Positions 45,697-54,403 of a stretch of DNA of 64,000 nt are shown here, piece by piece. The notes under the pieces were generated by a model. The model had not been told where the DNA came from, did no database searches, and saw nothing but the letters and a program-made list of their open reading frames with translations. The translations under genes were made by a program, and so were the position numbers. The DNA is taken from positions 1-64,000 of the forward strand of contig JACZTG010000002.1 in NCBI GenBank assembly GCA_022573815.1. Direction: 5' to 3'. Position 1 is the stretch's first letter, and every line of letters begins with the position of its first letter. Source of the DNA: Candidatus Neomarinimicrobiota bacterium (GTDB lineage: Bacteria > Fidelibacterota > SORT01).

Positions 45697-46288
45697 ACTG
45701 AAAAACCTCCTTATCAATCTCGAGGTCTGCCAATGCCTTTCGCAGTGCGGTTAAACCATAATACATTCTTGATTTAACGGTATTCAACGGCTCCTCTAAT
45801 ATCTCTGCTATTTCTCTGAATTTTAATCCCTGATATTCTTTCATAATAATTACTGTGCGCTGCTCAACGGGAATCATATTCAAGCCGCGCCGAATTATTT
45901 CCACAACTTCACCCTGATATAGCGAATCTTCTGGTGACGCTGAGTCATCCGAAAGAAAGTCAGCGAGTTCCATTTCCTCTCCGTTGCTCGTTCTTATTTT
46001 GCCATGAATGGACGTTGAAGGAGCGCGTTTATCCTTTCTCATTTGGTCCCGGCAGATATTCATAGCGATTTGATATATCCATGGTGAAAATTTATTCGGA
46101 TTCTTTAGTTTTCTAAGGTTCTTGTAAACCTTAATAAACGTCTGCTGCGTAGCATCCTTTGCATCTTCTCTTTTCCCGAGTACTTTAAAAATAAAATTAT
46201 ATATTTTCAGTTCCCAGCGGTTCACTAAATGATTAAACGCACGCACGTCACCGCTTAAATATTGATTTATAAGACCGCCGTCTTCCAT
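45686..46288 (-). CDS. ECF-type RNA polymerase sigma factor
   Basis: 200 residues from ATG 46288, which has GGAG nine bases upstream; a GTG at 46303 is less well placed. Region 2 is seen in VNRWELKIYNFIFKVLGKREDAKDATQQTFIKVYKN and region 4 in IPVEQRTVIIMKEYQGLKFREIAEI-like sequence ending TVKSRMYYGLTALRK, the DNA-binding helix-turn-helix. It directs transcription of an envelope regulon and is presumably bound by the anti-sigma factor of the overlapping gene. A promoter of its own may lie in the 211-base region before 46499, but I cannot identify it with confidence. Confidence 0.93.
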   Translation of the reverse strand: MEDGGLINQYLSGDVRAFNHLVNRWELKIYNFIFKVLGKREDAKDATQQTFIKVYKNLRKLKNPNKFSPWIYQIAMNICRDQMRKDKRAPSTSIHGKIRTSNGEEMELADFLSDDSASPEDSLYQGEVVEIIRRGLNMIPVEQRTVIIMKEYQGLKFREIAEILEEPLNTVKSRMYYGLTALRKALADLEIDKEVFQYEL

Positions 46289-46499
46289 AATATTGTACTC
46301 CACACCTTTATAGACTGAGTTTTCATTGAAAAAGTTCTATCAGCAACTGATTATTATGATATTCGTATAAGCATATACGAAAATAATAATGGTAAGTTCA
46401 AAAACATAGAAACCTTTTTGTATAATTTGCTGTCAAATGAATGCAACCGGGATTAAGGAAAACGAGATGGGAGCCACTGAATAACGGATACGGAGGAAT

Positions 46500-46901
46500 A
46501 TGATGAAGCAAGCAATGAAAGCCAGGGTCATGCCAGCCATATTGATGGCGGGGATGGTATTGGGAGCGGTCACCATCGTTGCGGCGGAAGAAAACGATAC
46601 AGTAAGACTAATCGAAGCACTGAATTCAGAGAATCTTGGGCAAAGAATATCGGCGGCGCATCTTCTTGGCGAATATGAAGATACCTCGGCAGTTAGGCCT
46701 CTAATTGCAATGCTGCAAAACGATAGTGAATATTCTGCAAGGACATCAGCTGCAATCGCTCTTTTGAGAATAGGTGATATAAGAGCCATTGCCGCATTGA
46801 AAAAGTCATCACTGAATGACAGCAACAATATTGTAAGAAGCGTGGCAACCGAAGCATATATTATGTTACAAGTTTCAATGGTGAAATTTACGTCGGAATA
46901 A
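46500..46901 (+). CDS. Small exported HEAT-repeat protein
   Basis: 133 residues, with GGAGG immediately upstream of tandem ATG codons at 46500 and 46503. A signal peptide (MAGMVLGAVTIVAAEE) precedes three HEAT-type helical pairs: IEALNSENLGQRISAAHLLG, VRPLIAMLQNDSEYSARTSA and IRAIAALKKSSLNDSNNIV. HEAT repeats bind other proteins. It is divergent from the sigma/anti-sigma operon, so it may be one of its targets, which is only inferred from position. Confidence 0.75.
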   Translation: MMKQAMKARVMPAILMAGMVLGAVTIVAAEENDTVRLIEALNSENLGQRISAAHLLGEYEDTSAVRPLIAMLQNDSEYSARTSAAIALLRIGDIRAIAALKKSSLNDSNNIVRSVATEAYIMLQVSMVKFTSE

Positions 46902-46995
46902 AAACGGCTGAACCACAATTATTCAGCCCGTGAAATAAACACGGCTTTTGATTATACTTCCGTTTTTGCCGCTGAGATAGTAATATCCTGTCCTT

Positions 46996-47412
46996 ATGGA
47001 CAACAAGGTTTTAGAAATCAGACGGGCCTGTCCGACCGATGCCAGGCGGGCAATATTCGATTTCGCGCTGCTGTCTATCCTGATTCAGCTGTTCCTGGCT
47101 TTTGTATATCCCGACAAAATATATTATTATCTCTATCTTTCGTTGCCACATCTTGTAATTGCAATATCATCTAAATTTAAACAGGACTTTGTCTATCTGT
47201 TCGGAATTGCTCTGGCGTTTACTTCGATACTAATAGGTATTTTTCAGGGTATATATCTTGTTTCTCTAAAAGAGTGGGGAATTTTCTTCAAGCTGGGATA
47301 CTCTCTTCATTTTTCCGAACTATCTGATTTTCTGCTGTTCCTGAACCTTACAGGAATAATTTACTTTTCACTGAGAGGCATTATTTTGAAAAGGGGTTTG
47401 AGTAAACGTTAA
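46996..47412 (+). CDS. Small membrane protein of unknown function
   Basis: 138 residues with four hydrophobic helices (for example FALLSILIQLFLAFVYP, LYLSLPHLVIAISS, YLFGIALAFTSILIGIFQG and FLLFLNLTGIIYFSL), consistent with an inner-membrane protein. The N-terminal residues RRACPTDARRA are encoded by a palindromic GC-rich element (47024-47051) unlike the rest of the gene, so the start may have been altered by an insertion. I do not recognise the family. Its stop abuts the stop of the convergent PorV-like gene. Confidence 0.55.
   Translation: MDNKVLEIRRACPTDARRAIFDFALLSILIQLFLAFVYPDKIYYYLYLSLPHLVIAISSKFKQDFVYLFGIALAFTSILIGIFQGIYLVSLKEWGIFFKLGYSLHFSELSDFLLFLNLTGIIYFSLRGIILKRGLSKR
47024..47051. 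repeat. GC-rich palindromic element inside a gene start
   Basis: GCCTG at 47026-47030 pairs with CAGGC at 47043-47047, within a 28-base GC-rich stretch in an otherwise AT-rich gene. It falls in frame and adds the residues ACPTDARRA. The look is that of a REP-like palindrome, but only one copy was noticed in this window. Confidence 0.35.
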
Positions 47413-48318
47413 TCAAAAACCGATTCTGAAGCTGATCTGATGAGTATCACTGAGATTGAAATCGAACGGAAGATAGGCATAATCAAACCGATACCGTTTT
47501 CTGTTTATGCCGAAGCCGGCAGTGTAGCCGGAGGAGCTTTCCGAGTTTTTCCGGTAGCCGGCCCGGAGATTCAACGTTTCGTTCAACGCTAATTCACCGC
47601 CGAACCGCAGGAATGCGGAAGAGTCAAAATATTTCCCGGCATCCAAAGACCAATTAATAGTTGAAGACGAATAGGGTAAAAAATCGCCGCTGATGCCGCC
47701 CGTTACGCGGGCGGGAAGTTGAGTGGACTCAACGTTCAGGGAAGACATCCCACCGATGTCTTTCACTACAACGGCGGCGCTGATATCGTGGAAACCCAGC
47801 TGTTTTTTAATGCCGAGGTCAACGGCAAATCCGTTTGCCGAGTAAGTAAATATCTTTTCGTATAGAAATTTTAAGGTGACTCCAATCTGAATATCATTAC
47901 CCTGTGCTTTCGCAGCGGACAGAGAAAGCGCCAACGAGTTGGCGCTGAAATATCCTAACGGTTCTATTGTCGGGCGTTCATCCCGTCTTTCTATATCGCT
48001 GACACCCGAGAATGCGGCGCTGAGACCAAAAGAGATTTTGTCTCCCGGAAAAGTAATTCCGAGCTGTTGGTTAATAGAGCCTGCGAGCCATTCCTGATGT
48101 GAGAAGATGGCTTCGGAGGATTCGTTGTTTGCGAGTCCGGCAGGATTCCAGTAGATAGCTGAAGTCCCGGAAGAATTGGCTACTGCAGCTCCGCCCATAG
48201 CGGTTGATGCGGCGTCTCCTCCAATCTTAAGGAACGCCATACCGGTGGAAGAAGCGTCTCCCGCGTAGAGCGGCTCAGTGAAAAAAAGCGTAATTAAGGA
48301 TAATAAAAATATTTTCAT
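47413..48318 (-). CDS. PorV/PorQ family outer-membrane protein
   Basis: 301 residues, signal peptide to LYAGDAS. The start of the mature protein, TGMAFLKIGGDAASTAMGGA followed by SAIYWNPAGLA, is the N-terminal signature of the PorV/PorQ (UPF0164) family of FadL-like barrels. These proteins carry type IX secretion substrates at the outer membrane and shuttle them to attachment or release. It is the last of four genes in the same direction and lies immediately after its paralogue at 48319-49245. Which of the two acts as PorV cannot be told by eye. Confidence 0.87.
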   Translation of the reverse strand: MKIFLLSLITLFFTEPLYAGDASSTGMAFLKIGGDAASTAMGGAAVANSSGTSAIYWNPAGLANNESSEAIFSHQEWLAGSINQQLGITFPGDKISFGLSAAFSGVSDIERRDERPTIEPLGYFSANSLALSLSAAKAQGNDIQIGVTLKFLYEKIFTYSANGFAVDLGIKKQLGFHDISAAVVVKDIGGMSSLNVESTQLPARVTGGISGDFLPYSSSTINWSLDAGKYFDSSAFLRFGGELALNETLNLRAGYRKNSESSSGYTAGFGINRKRYRFDYAYLPFDFNLSDTHQISFRIGF

Positions 48319-49245
48319 CTAAAAGATAAACTCCCAACTGAACAGATGTGTTCCACCCTCGCCGCTAAATTCCTGCTGAAACGCATAATTAATCTCAGTT
48401 TCAAGGTTGTCGGAAACCGAATAAAACAGACCGCCTCCGAATGCTATCCTGTCATCGTTGGTGCCTACTCTCAAGGTGTACAAGTCATTGCCGTGGTATT
48501 CCACCCCGAGCCTGAATTTCTCCTGCAGAAGCTGGTTGAATTCCAATGTTGTGGAAATAAGGAATATGTCATTAAGAATATAAGAGGCACCCAGATTGAC
48601 TGTGTAAGGAATGGAATCAACGGAAGTAGTTCCCCGTGTAAAAATGTTCTGCGTATCCCAGCTCAAGCCGCCATTTAAGTCCTTTAGCTGAATAGCTACC
48701 GTTAAATCTTTCAGCGGAAGTACCATAAGACCCATATCAAAAAACAGGTCATCAGCGGAGAGATCATCAGAAACGAGATCAAGATTATGTCTAATGACTT
48801 TTACCGTTAATCCTATCGAAACTTTTTCATGAAATCTGTTTGCGAAGGAGAGTCCGAAAACGTTCACGGATTCAGATAGATCAAATGTGTGGTTACCCGA
48901 AAGATCTCTTCCGTCAATCTTATCGGTTCCGGCGCTAAGCCAAAAAATAGAGAACCCTGCCTGCGGTTTTAAACTTTGGGAGTACGAGATGTACTGTATT
49001 TTCCTATCCAGAGAGAGTAAAGAATAGGTAGTGGAGAAATGTTTTTTATTGAGAAACGGTAATCCGGCGGGATTGTAAAATGCCGCAAATCCATCATCTG
49101 CCACAGCCGTTTGCGCTCCGCCCATGGCGATAGCCCGCGCCCCGAGACCCATCCTGAGGAAAGCTCCGGCGAGACCACCCTCTCCCTGGGCTGATGCGGT
49201 AACAGGCAGAATCAAAAACAGTAATAGGAAAACTATTCGTTTCAT
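48319..49245 (-). CDS. PorV/PorQ family outer-membrane protein
   Basis: 308 residues from ATG 49245, which follows the TAA of the upstream gene within one or two bases; a TTG at 49254 is also possible. Signal peptide ends ASAQGEG; FLRMGLGARAIAMGGAQTAV and AAFYNPAGL are the PorV/PorQ signature. The rest is a beta-barrel with a terminal aromatic (FSWEFIF). The gene abuts its paralogue with no spacer and follows the probable type IX secretion substrate, which supports a shared job in export or surface display of that substrate. Confidence 0.87.
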   Translation of the reverse strand: MKRIVFLLLFLILPVTASAQGEGGLAGAFLRMGLGARAIAMGGAQTAVADDGFAAFYNPAGLPFLNKKHFSTTYSLLSLDRKIQYISYSQSLKPQAGFSIFWLSAGTDKIDGRDLSGNHTFDLSESVNVFGLSFANRFHEKVSIGLTVKVIRHNLDLVSDDLSADDLFFDMGLMVLPLKDLTVAIQLKDLNGGLSWDTQNIFTRGTTSVDSIPYTVNLGASYILNDIFLISTTLEFNQLLQEKFRLGVEYHGNDLYTLRVGTNDDRIAFGGGLFYSVSDNLETEINYAFQQEFSGEGGTHLFSWEFIF

Positions 49246-49246
49246 T

Positions 49247-50833
49247 TTATTCAATCACCATAACCTTTCCCCACTGAACTTCGCTGCCACCGGAGTCGTG
49301 ATTGATGATGATTTTATAAAAATAAGTACCATTCGCTACGATGGCTCCGAAATCGTTTCTTCCGTTCCAGACGTCGTCCCACTCACGTTTAAATCGCGGA
49401 ACATCGCTTACGGCTTCGGTTACAAGCGTCATTGAAAAATCATATATTTTGATCGTAACAGTAGAGGATTGATCTACCGAGTAGTGAAATCGTACATGAC
49501 CGTCTCCGCCGATAGTGTTATGCCGGGCAGGAGAAAACGGGTTAGGATAAGAATAGCTTTTTACGCCTCCTGAAGTAGAAATCGGAGCCGTCGCCCTGAG
49601 GAGTGTCCAATCAGCGCCGTTGTTTTCAGTATAAATAATACCGTCTGCCGTTCCTCCCCAGAGTTTTCCGTCCGCTGCGCCCCTCACCGAAAAAAAAGTG
49701 GAAGTATAAAGCGGTAATCCTGTAGTTAGATCACTGATTGGAGGAAAGGAAGCCCAGCTAAATCCACCGTCAATGGATTTAAAGAGTCCGCTGTCCGCGG
49801 CGGCGTAAATCACTGAATCAAACGATGCGAAGTTCCATACTTTCTCGCCCGGCAAAACGGAATTCCAGCTGTTTCCGCCGTCGTTACTAAATGTGACGCC
49901 GGTTTGCTCTATAGGTGAGCTCGGTCGTGTAGCCGCGAGTATAACCTCTTCTCCTTTCCACGAATGTCTATGCATAGCAACCGCCCAACTGCCGGTTATC
50001 CCATTGTTTAAGCCATTATATTTGTACCAGGAAAGTCCGCCGTCTGTAGATTTGTTGATTCCTCCGGCAGTTCCGATATAGACAGTGTCGCCCCATGCGA
50101 TGACAGAAAACGGCCGGTGGTTTAAATTTCCCAATACGTTGAATTTAGTGTTGTCAACCGGGCTGAGATCAAAATTATGGTCAGATGTAAGTGTGAGAGA
50201 GTCTGCGAAATCAGGCGGGAGAACAATCCGCTTCCAGGTTTTTCCAAGATCAGTGGATTTTCTTGCTCCGCCTGCGAATGAAGTAATATATATTGTGCTG
50301 TCATTTAAAACAGCGGCGTCAAAGGTTACATTATCCACCGCGAGAATAATGGGCAAAGCGTCTATTCTATCTCCGAATACCGTTACAAAATCAGCATCCG
50401 CTGAATCAATAGGCTGACTAATGTGGAGCCAGGTTGCGCCGTTGTCTGTGGATATGCTGATACCGCTTCCGGTGGCGTTTGATTCTTCCACATCCGGATC
50501 GTCAAACGCAGTAGCAACAACTATGGTATTCCCTGAAACAGCTAATGCCGAGACTCCCCCGAGTCCGATATCTATTTCATCAGGGGAATACTCTTCGAAT
50601 GTATTGCCGTTGTCCGAAGTAGAATTTAGTCCCTTACCTGTTCCTATCCACATTGTATTCAGAACATTTATCCGAATATCCGTGACTGAATTTCCGAGGA
50701 GGCGGCTGCTTTTTCGTAAAATTTCCTGATCGTATAATCGATAATCCTGAACAATCTGTCCAAAAGAATTTTCAACCATAAACAGAGTCAAAAGTGTAAT
50801 CATAAAAGGAAATAAATTTAATTTAATTTTCAT
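49247..50833 (-). CDS. Exported BNR/propeller protein with FlgD-like C-terminal sorting domain
   Basis: 528 residues with signal peptide (cleaved near NSFGQIV). The body holds repeated sialidase/BNR-type segments (STDNGATWLHIS, STDGGLSWYKYN, SNDGGNSWNSV, SIDGGFSWASF), so a beta-propeller of Asp-box type. The last about 85 residues (YSYPNPFSPARHN, FHYSVDQSSTVTIKIYDF, VWNGRNDFGAIVANGTYFYKI) are the FlgD-like Ig fold that acts as type IX secretion signal. It should be exported by SprA and displayed or released at the cell surface; its function is unknown. Operon with two PorV-like genes downstream. Confidence 0.85.
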   Translation of the reverse strand: MKIKLNLFPFMITLLTLFMVENSFGQIVQDYRLYDQEILRKSSRLLGNSVTDIRINVLNTMWIGTGKGLNSTSDNGNTFEEYSPDEIDIGLGGVSALAVSGNTIVVATAFDDPDVEESNATGSGISISTDNGATWLHISQPIDSADADFVTVFGDRIDALPIILAVDNVTFDAAVLNDSTIYITSFAGGARKSTDLGKTWKRIVLPPDFADSLTLTSDHNFDLSPVDNTKFNVLGNLNHRPFSVIAWGDTVYIGTAGGINKSTDGGLSWYKYNGLNNGITGSWAVAMHRHSWKGEEVILAATRPSSPIEQTGVTFSNDGGNSWNSVLPGEKVWNFASFDSVIYAAADSGLFKSIDGGFSWASFPPISDLTTGLPLYTSTFFSVRGAADGKLWGGTADGIIYTENNGADWTLLRATAPISTSGGVKSYSYPNPFSPARHNTIGGDGHVRFHYSVDQSSTVTIKIYDFSMTLVTEAVSDVPRFKREWDDVWNGRNDFGAIVANGTYFYKIIINHDSGGSEVQWGKVMVIE

Positions 50834-50835
50834 AT

Positions 50836-51645
50836 TTAATCTGTTAAGGTTACCGGAACCAGAAGCTCGTCGCTTTTTAGACCGGAGAAATCTTCAGCCG
50901 TAATAATAAAAGTAAATACTCCGGTGCTTCCGCCTTCGCTGGTAGGGTTCGTTGCTTGTTTCACGGAATATACAGCGTCACCTGCTATCTTATCGCCGAA
51001 AGCTCCATCGTCACGCAAGAAAAATAGCGGGCTTTTAACAGTCAGCGTGTCATTAGGAGGAAGAACCTCATAAGTAATTTTAAAGATGTCAGCCAGACCG
51101 TTCGAATCTGAAGCCATCACTTCCAAAAAAATTGTGTCACCTGCCGTGACTATATTAGTGACCGAAACTAATCTTAACCTTGGCGCGAAACTGATAAGAT
51201 TGTAAAGGAATTCGGCTGAATCGCTGATATTTGACTCTAAGTCAACAGCGGAAAACAGGAACTTTATTTCGCCGAAACCTAATCCCGGCGGTAACGGAGG
51301 GATTAGCGCGGAGTAAAGACCGTCTTTTATGATGATATCGCCATCACTGCCGTCATCGTTAAGAGTTCCTGTTGCATAAAGTCCGATGCTATCAGGTCCA
51401 AAAAACTCGTACGACACGCTATCGATGTCAGATTGACCCTGTGGGTCGCTGATCTCCGCCGTAAGAAAAAACTGCTGTGTAGTCTGATTTAAAATAGCAT
51501 TGACCGATACTATAGTGGGCGCTACTTCTCCTGTGTCACTGTCAGGCTCGTCCGGAAATTTTTCCTCGCACGCTGAAAGGAAGAATAGAAGCGCTACTAT
51601 CAGAAAAGATTGCAGCGTCAATGAACTAAAATATGTGTTTTTCAT
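50836..51645 (-). CDS. Lipoprotein with Ig-like domains
   Basis: 269 residues from ATG 51645, directly before the signal KNTYFSSLTLQSF and the lipobox ALLFFLSACEEK. The mature protein has two to three beta-sandwich units of the kind seen in bacterial surface proteins: FLTAEISDPQGQSDIDSVSY, LNDDGSDGDIIIKDGLYSA and the similar later FLRDDGAFGDKIAGDAVYS, ending in a terminal VPVTLTD. The repeated D-D-G-x-x-x-D motif may bind calcium. It is the first gene of the minus-strand operon with the propeller protein and the two PorV-like barrels, one base-pair triplet before the next gene, so it probably belongs to the same surface complex. Confidence 0.8.
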   Translation of the reverse strand: MKNTYFSSLTLQSFLIVALLFFLSACEEKFPDEPDSDTGEVAPTIVSVNAILNQTTQQFFLTAEISDPQGQSDIDSVSYEFFGPDSIGLYATGTLNDDGSDGDIIIKDGLYSALIPPLPPGLGFGEIKFLFSAVDLESNISDSAEFLYNLISFAPRLRLVSVTNIVTAGDTIFLEVMASDSNGLADIFKITYEVLPPNDTLTVKSPLFFLRDDGAFGDKIAGDAVYSVKQATNPTSEGGSTGVFTFIITAEDFSGLKSDELLVPVTLTD

Positions 51646-51806
51646 CGTAAAAATTACGGGGAAATATAAACGCATATGTTGGATTTGTCAAGTACGTAAG
51701 ATTTTATGGGAAAGAAATAGTTAAAACAATTTGAATGCAAATTTGAATAATCTTGATAAATTGCAACTTAGAGCTTATTATTTCTTAATTGCCAAGAGAT
51801 ATTTCA

Positions 51807-52154
51807 ATGATAAAGAAACTTATACATATCGCATTTATTCTCATAATCACAGCTATGGGTGCGCTGCAATTTCTCGATCATCATTCTGTATTGGGAGTTG
51901 AGGAGTTATCACTTTCCTCTTGTGATAACGAAGAACATAGCCATCAGTCTTACAACGGTGTACATATATGTCTCCTCCTGAGAAAGCAGCAAACCGATGC
52001 TTACTTGAATTCCGAAAAATTCGCCTATAGCATTGATGCTGTCGGGCGACTGGTTTATGTCGAAACTCTGATTTTCGATGATATTTTTTCTATAGCTCTC
52101 TTTGAAGAGCGAGCTCCCCCGCTTAGTTTTACCCTAATATCTACACAAACATAA
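51807..52154 (+). CDS. Small exported His-containing protein of a metal-uptake cassette
   Basis: 115 residues from ATG 51807 (a TTG at 51789 would add six). A hydrophobic N-terminal segment (LIHIAFILIITAMGALQFL) suggests an exported or membrane-anchored protein. It has a cluster of possible metal ligands: DHH near residue 24, and CDNEEHSHQSYNGVHIC in the middle. The C-terminus FEERAPPLSF resembles small proteins found beside heavy-metal transport genes in Bacteroidota. It is 58 bases before the outer-membrane gene of a zinc-uptake cassette, so a role in metal binding is likely; there is no direct proof. Confidence 0.65.
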   Translation: MIKKLIHIAFILIITAMGALQFLDHHSVLGVEELSLSSCDNEEHSHQSYNGVHICLLLRKQQTDAYLNSEKFAYSIDAVGRLVYVETLIFDDIFSIALFEERAPPLSFTLISTQT

Positions 52155-52212
52155 TCTGATTTTTAAATTAGCTGCGGTAAGTACCGCAGTAACATCAATG
52201 GGAGTATAATCA

Positions 52213-53406
52213 TTGAAAAGTTTAACACTAATTATGGTAATCTTAATTTTAAGCTCACTGGAGCTAAATGCCCAACAGGCAGAGACAGAGAGCTCGGCAA
52301 AAGACAGCGCGGACGCTGCGCTCGAGGCAGAGTTGGCGAGAATGCTGGCGGGGGACGATAAAAGTCCATCGCCCGCTCGGCAGTCGAACACACCGATTCC
52401 AGCAGCATCGACAGGCGGTATCAGCAATATGAACCCTAATATCGGATTGATAGCAAAATTTACCGGAGATGGGCTTGTGAACGGTGAATCCGGCGAAGCA
52501 GGCTCGCTGGAAGGATTCAATTTTCATGAGGTGGAGTTCTCCTACCAGATGATAATCGACCCATACGCCCGAGCGGACTTTTTTGTGGCGCTCCTGCCTG
52601 AAGAAGAAGCGATTGAATTAGAGGAAGCATTCATCACTATATTTTCGCTCCCCCTCGACCTCCGTGCAAAAGTAGGTATAATCCGTTCGAAGTTCGGAAG
52701 ATTGAACCCAATCCATCCGCCTGAGGTAGTCTTCGTGGACTATCCGCTCCCGTTAGAAATGTATTTTGGCGGTGAGGGATTGGTCGGAACGGGAGTCTCT
52801 ATAAGCTATCTGATACCGAATAAGTGGGACCTATTCTGGGAGGCAACATTCGAAGTAACAAACGGAGATAACGAGGAGATATTTAACGGAAGAGCAACGA
52901 ACGATTTAGCGTATAACGGACACATCAGTTCCTTTTTTAGCGTGGGAGATAACTCGGCGTTTCTGCTGGGCGGTACGGCTATCACAGGAGTTAACGATGA
53001 GTTGGGACTTTATAGGACTAACGTTTATGGCGTTGACCTGACTTACAAATGGAAACCTTTAAGAAGACAACTTTACAAGTCTTTTACCTGGCAAACTGAA
53101 TTCTTTTTCCTGGATAAGGAAGTAGCCGGGGTAGAAAATATTCAGGCTACAGGTTTCTATTCTTACGCAGAATGGCAAATTGGAAGACGGTGGTTTGTTC
53201 TCGGCAGATATGATAGAGCGGAGTTGCCCGATAATTCAGGTGATGCGGGTCAGAAATATATCGCCGCCTTAACTTACTTCCCGAGCAATTTTCAGACAAT
53301 AAGATTGCAGTCCACTACAAGCAGGAGCTTTGAAGGAGAAAGCAGCACTCTATTATCGCTGCAGTGGAATTTTGTAATTGGCTCTCACGGGGCACACATA
53401 TATTAA
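52213..53406 (+). CDS. Outer-membrane protein of a zinc-uptake cassette
   Basis: 397 residues, starting at TTG 52213 with GGGAG upstream. Signal peptide (LSSLELNAQQ), a short Ala/Glu/Ser-rich spacer (residues about 22-75), then a beta-barrel of alternating strands with FNFHEVEFSYQMIIDPYARAD and ending with WNFVIGSHGAHIY. The barrel resembles porin-like proteins found upstream of znuA in FCB bacteria, called zinc-regulated porins. It likely lets metal ions pass the outer membrane. The next gene overlaps or begins within a few bases, so they are co-transcribed. Confidence 0.8.
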   Translation: MKSLTLIMVILILSSLELNAQQAETESSAKDSADAALEAELARMLAGDDKSPSPARQSNTPIPAASTGGISNMNPNIGLIAKFTGDGLVNGESGEAGSLEGFNFHEVEFSYQMIIDPYARADFFVALLPEEEAIELEEAFITIFSLPLDLRAKVGIIRSKFGRLNPIHPPEVVFVDYPLPLEMYFGGEGLVGTGVSISYLIPNKWDLFWEATFEVTNGDNEEIFNGRATNDLAYNGHISSFFSVGDNSAFLLGGTAITGVNDELGLYRTNVYGVDLTYKWKPLRRQLYKSFTWQTEFFFLDKEVAGVENIQATGFYSYAEWQIGRRWFVLGRYDRAELPDNSGDAGQKYIAALTYFPSNFQTIRLQSTTSRSFEGESSTLLSLQWNFVIGSHGAHIY

Positions 53407-53417
53407 AAAAATGGAGT

Positions 53418-54344
53418 ATGAAATTGAAATTAATTAATAAATTATCAGTAATAATTATACTAATTTTCGGAGCTTCACAAGTTCACGCACAGCTGCGTGT
53501 CGTCTCGACGCTACCAAACTTTACAGCGATAGCTAAAGAAATAGGTGGAGATAAGGTAAACTTATCCACTATAGCGAAAGGGTATCAAAATCCACACTTT
53601 ATTGATCCGAAACCGAGTTTTATAATTAAAATGAAAAAAGCCGATATATTGATTTGGGCTGGTTTGGATCTTGAAATTTATTGGCTGACACCGCTGCTTG
53701 AAAACTCCCGTAATCAGAAAATTATCTGGGGCGCATCGGGAAACGTTGACGTATCCAAAGGAGTATCTCTTCTTGAAATCCCGAACATCCCCGCAGCTCA
53801 ATTGAGAGCGGGAGGTGACATCCACGTTTATGGGAATCCACATTATTGGCACGATCCGTTGAACGGGAAGATAATTGCGCAGAATATTTACAACGCCCTG
53901 GTGGACGCATCTCCGGAAGATAAGGAGTATTTCAAGGGGAATTTAGAGGATTTCAATTCAAGATTAGACGCATCCATTAAAAAATGGTTGAAAATGATGG
54001 AGCCATATATAGGATGGAAAATAATCGCCTACCATAATTCCTGGCCATATCTGGAGAAACGGTTCGGGTTCGAGATCGTCGATTTCGTAGAGCCGAAACC
54101 GGGAATCCCGCCAAGTCCAAATCATCTTGTACGTCTAATTAAGAAGATGCGAAACCAGGATATTAAAGTGATTATTATTTCTCCGTATTTCAATGACAAA
54201 CCGGCGAACGTTATCGCCGACAAAGTAAACGCAAAAGTCGTTTTGGTAGCCCCAAGCGTGGGCGCGTTTGACGGTGTTGACAGCTATTTTGATATGTTCG
54301 ATTACAACCTGAATTCGTTGGTGGACGCTTTCAAATCCAAATAA
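53418..54344 (+). CDS. znuA: Zinc/manganese ABC transporter substrate-binding protein (ZnuA-like)
   Basis: 308 residues from ATG 53418, which places KLKLINKLSVIIILIFG in front of cleavage at SQVHAQ; a longer frame from 53364 overlaps the preceding gene and lacks a signal. The mature start LRVVSTLPNFTAIAKEIGGDKV is typical of cluster A-I metal receptors, and the metal ligands are the His of NPHFIDPKP, the His of GNPHYWHDP, the His of IAYHNSWPYL and a C-terminal Asp. It captures Zn or Mn in the periplasm for the permease encoded downstream. No His-rich loop is present, as seen in high-affinity zinc receptors. Confidence 0.9.
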   Translation: MKLKLINKLSVIIILIFGASQVHAQLRVVSTLPNFTAIAKEIGGDKVNLSTIAKGYQNPHFIDPKPSFIIKMKKADILIWAGLDLEIYWLTPLLENSRNQKIIWGASGNVDVSKGVSLLEIPNIPAAQLRAGGDIHVYGNPHYWHDPLNGKIIAQNIYNALVDASPEDKEYFKGNLEDFNSRLDASIKKWLKMMEPYIGWKIIAYHNSWPYLEKRFGFEIVDFVEPKPGIPPSPNHLVRLIKKMRNQDIKVIIISPYFNDKPANVIADKVNAKVVLVAPSVGAFDGVDSYFDMFDYNLNSLVDAFKSK

Positions 54345-54403
54345 TCAGAAAAGTAGATTTTATTAATTATAACCTGAATTAAATAAAGTAGGAGAAAGAA
54401 AAG

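Noticed and set aside
51722-51775. Possible metal-regulator box upstream of the zinc cassette
   Set aside because: TTGCAAATTT and AAATTGCAA look partly symmetric but do not pair exactly, so I do not claim a Zur or Fur site.
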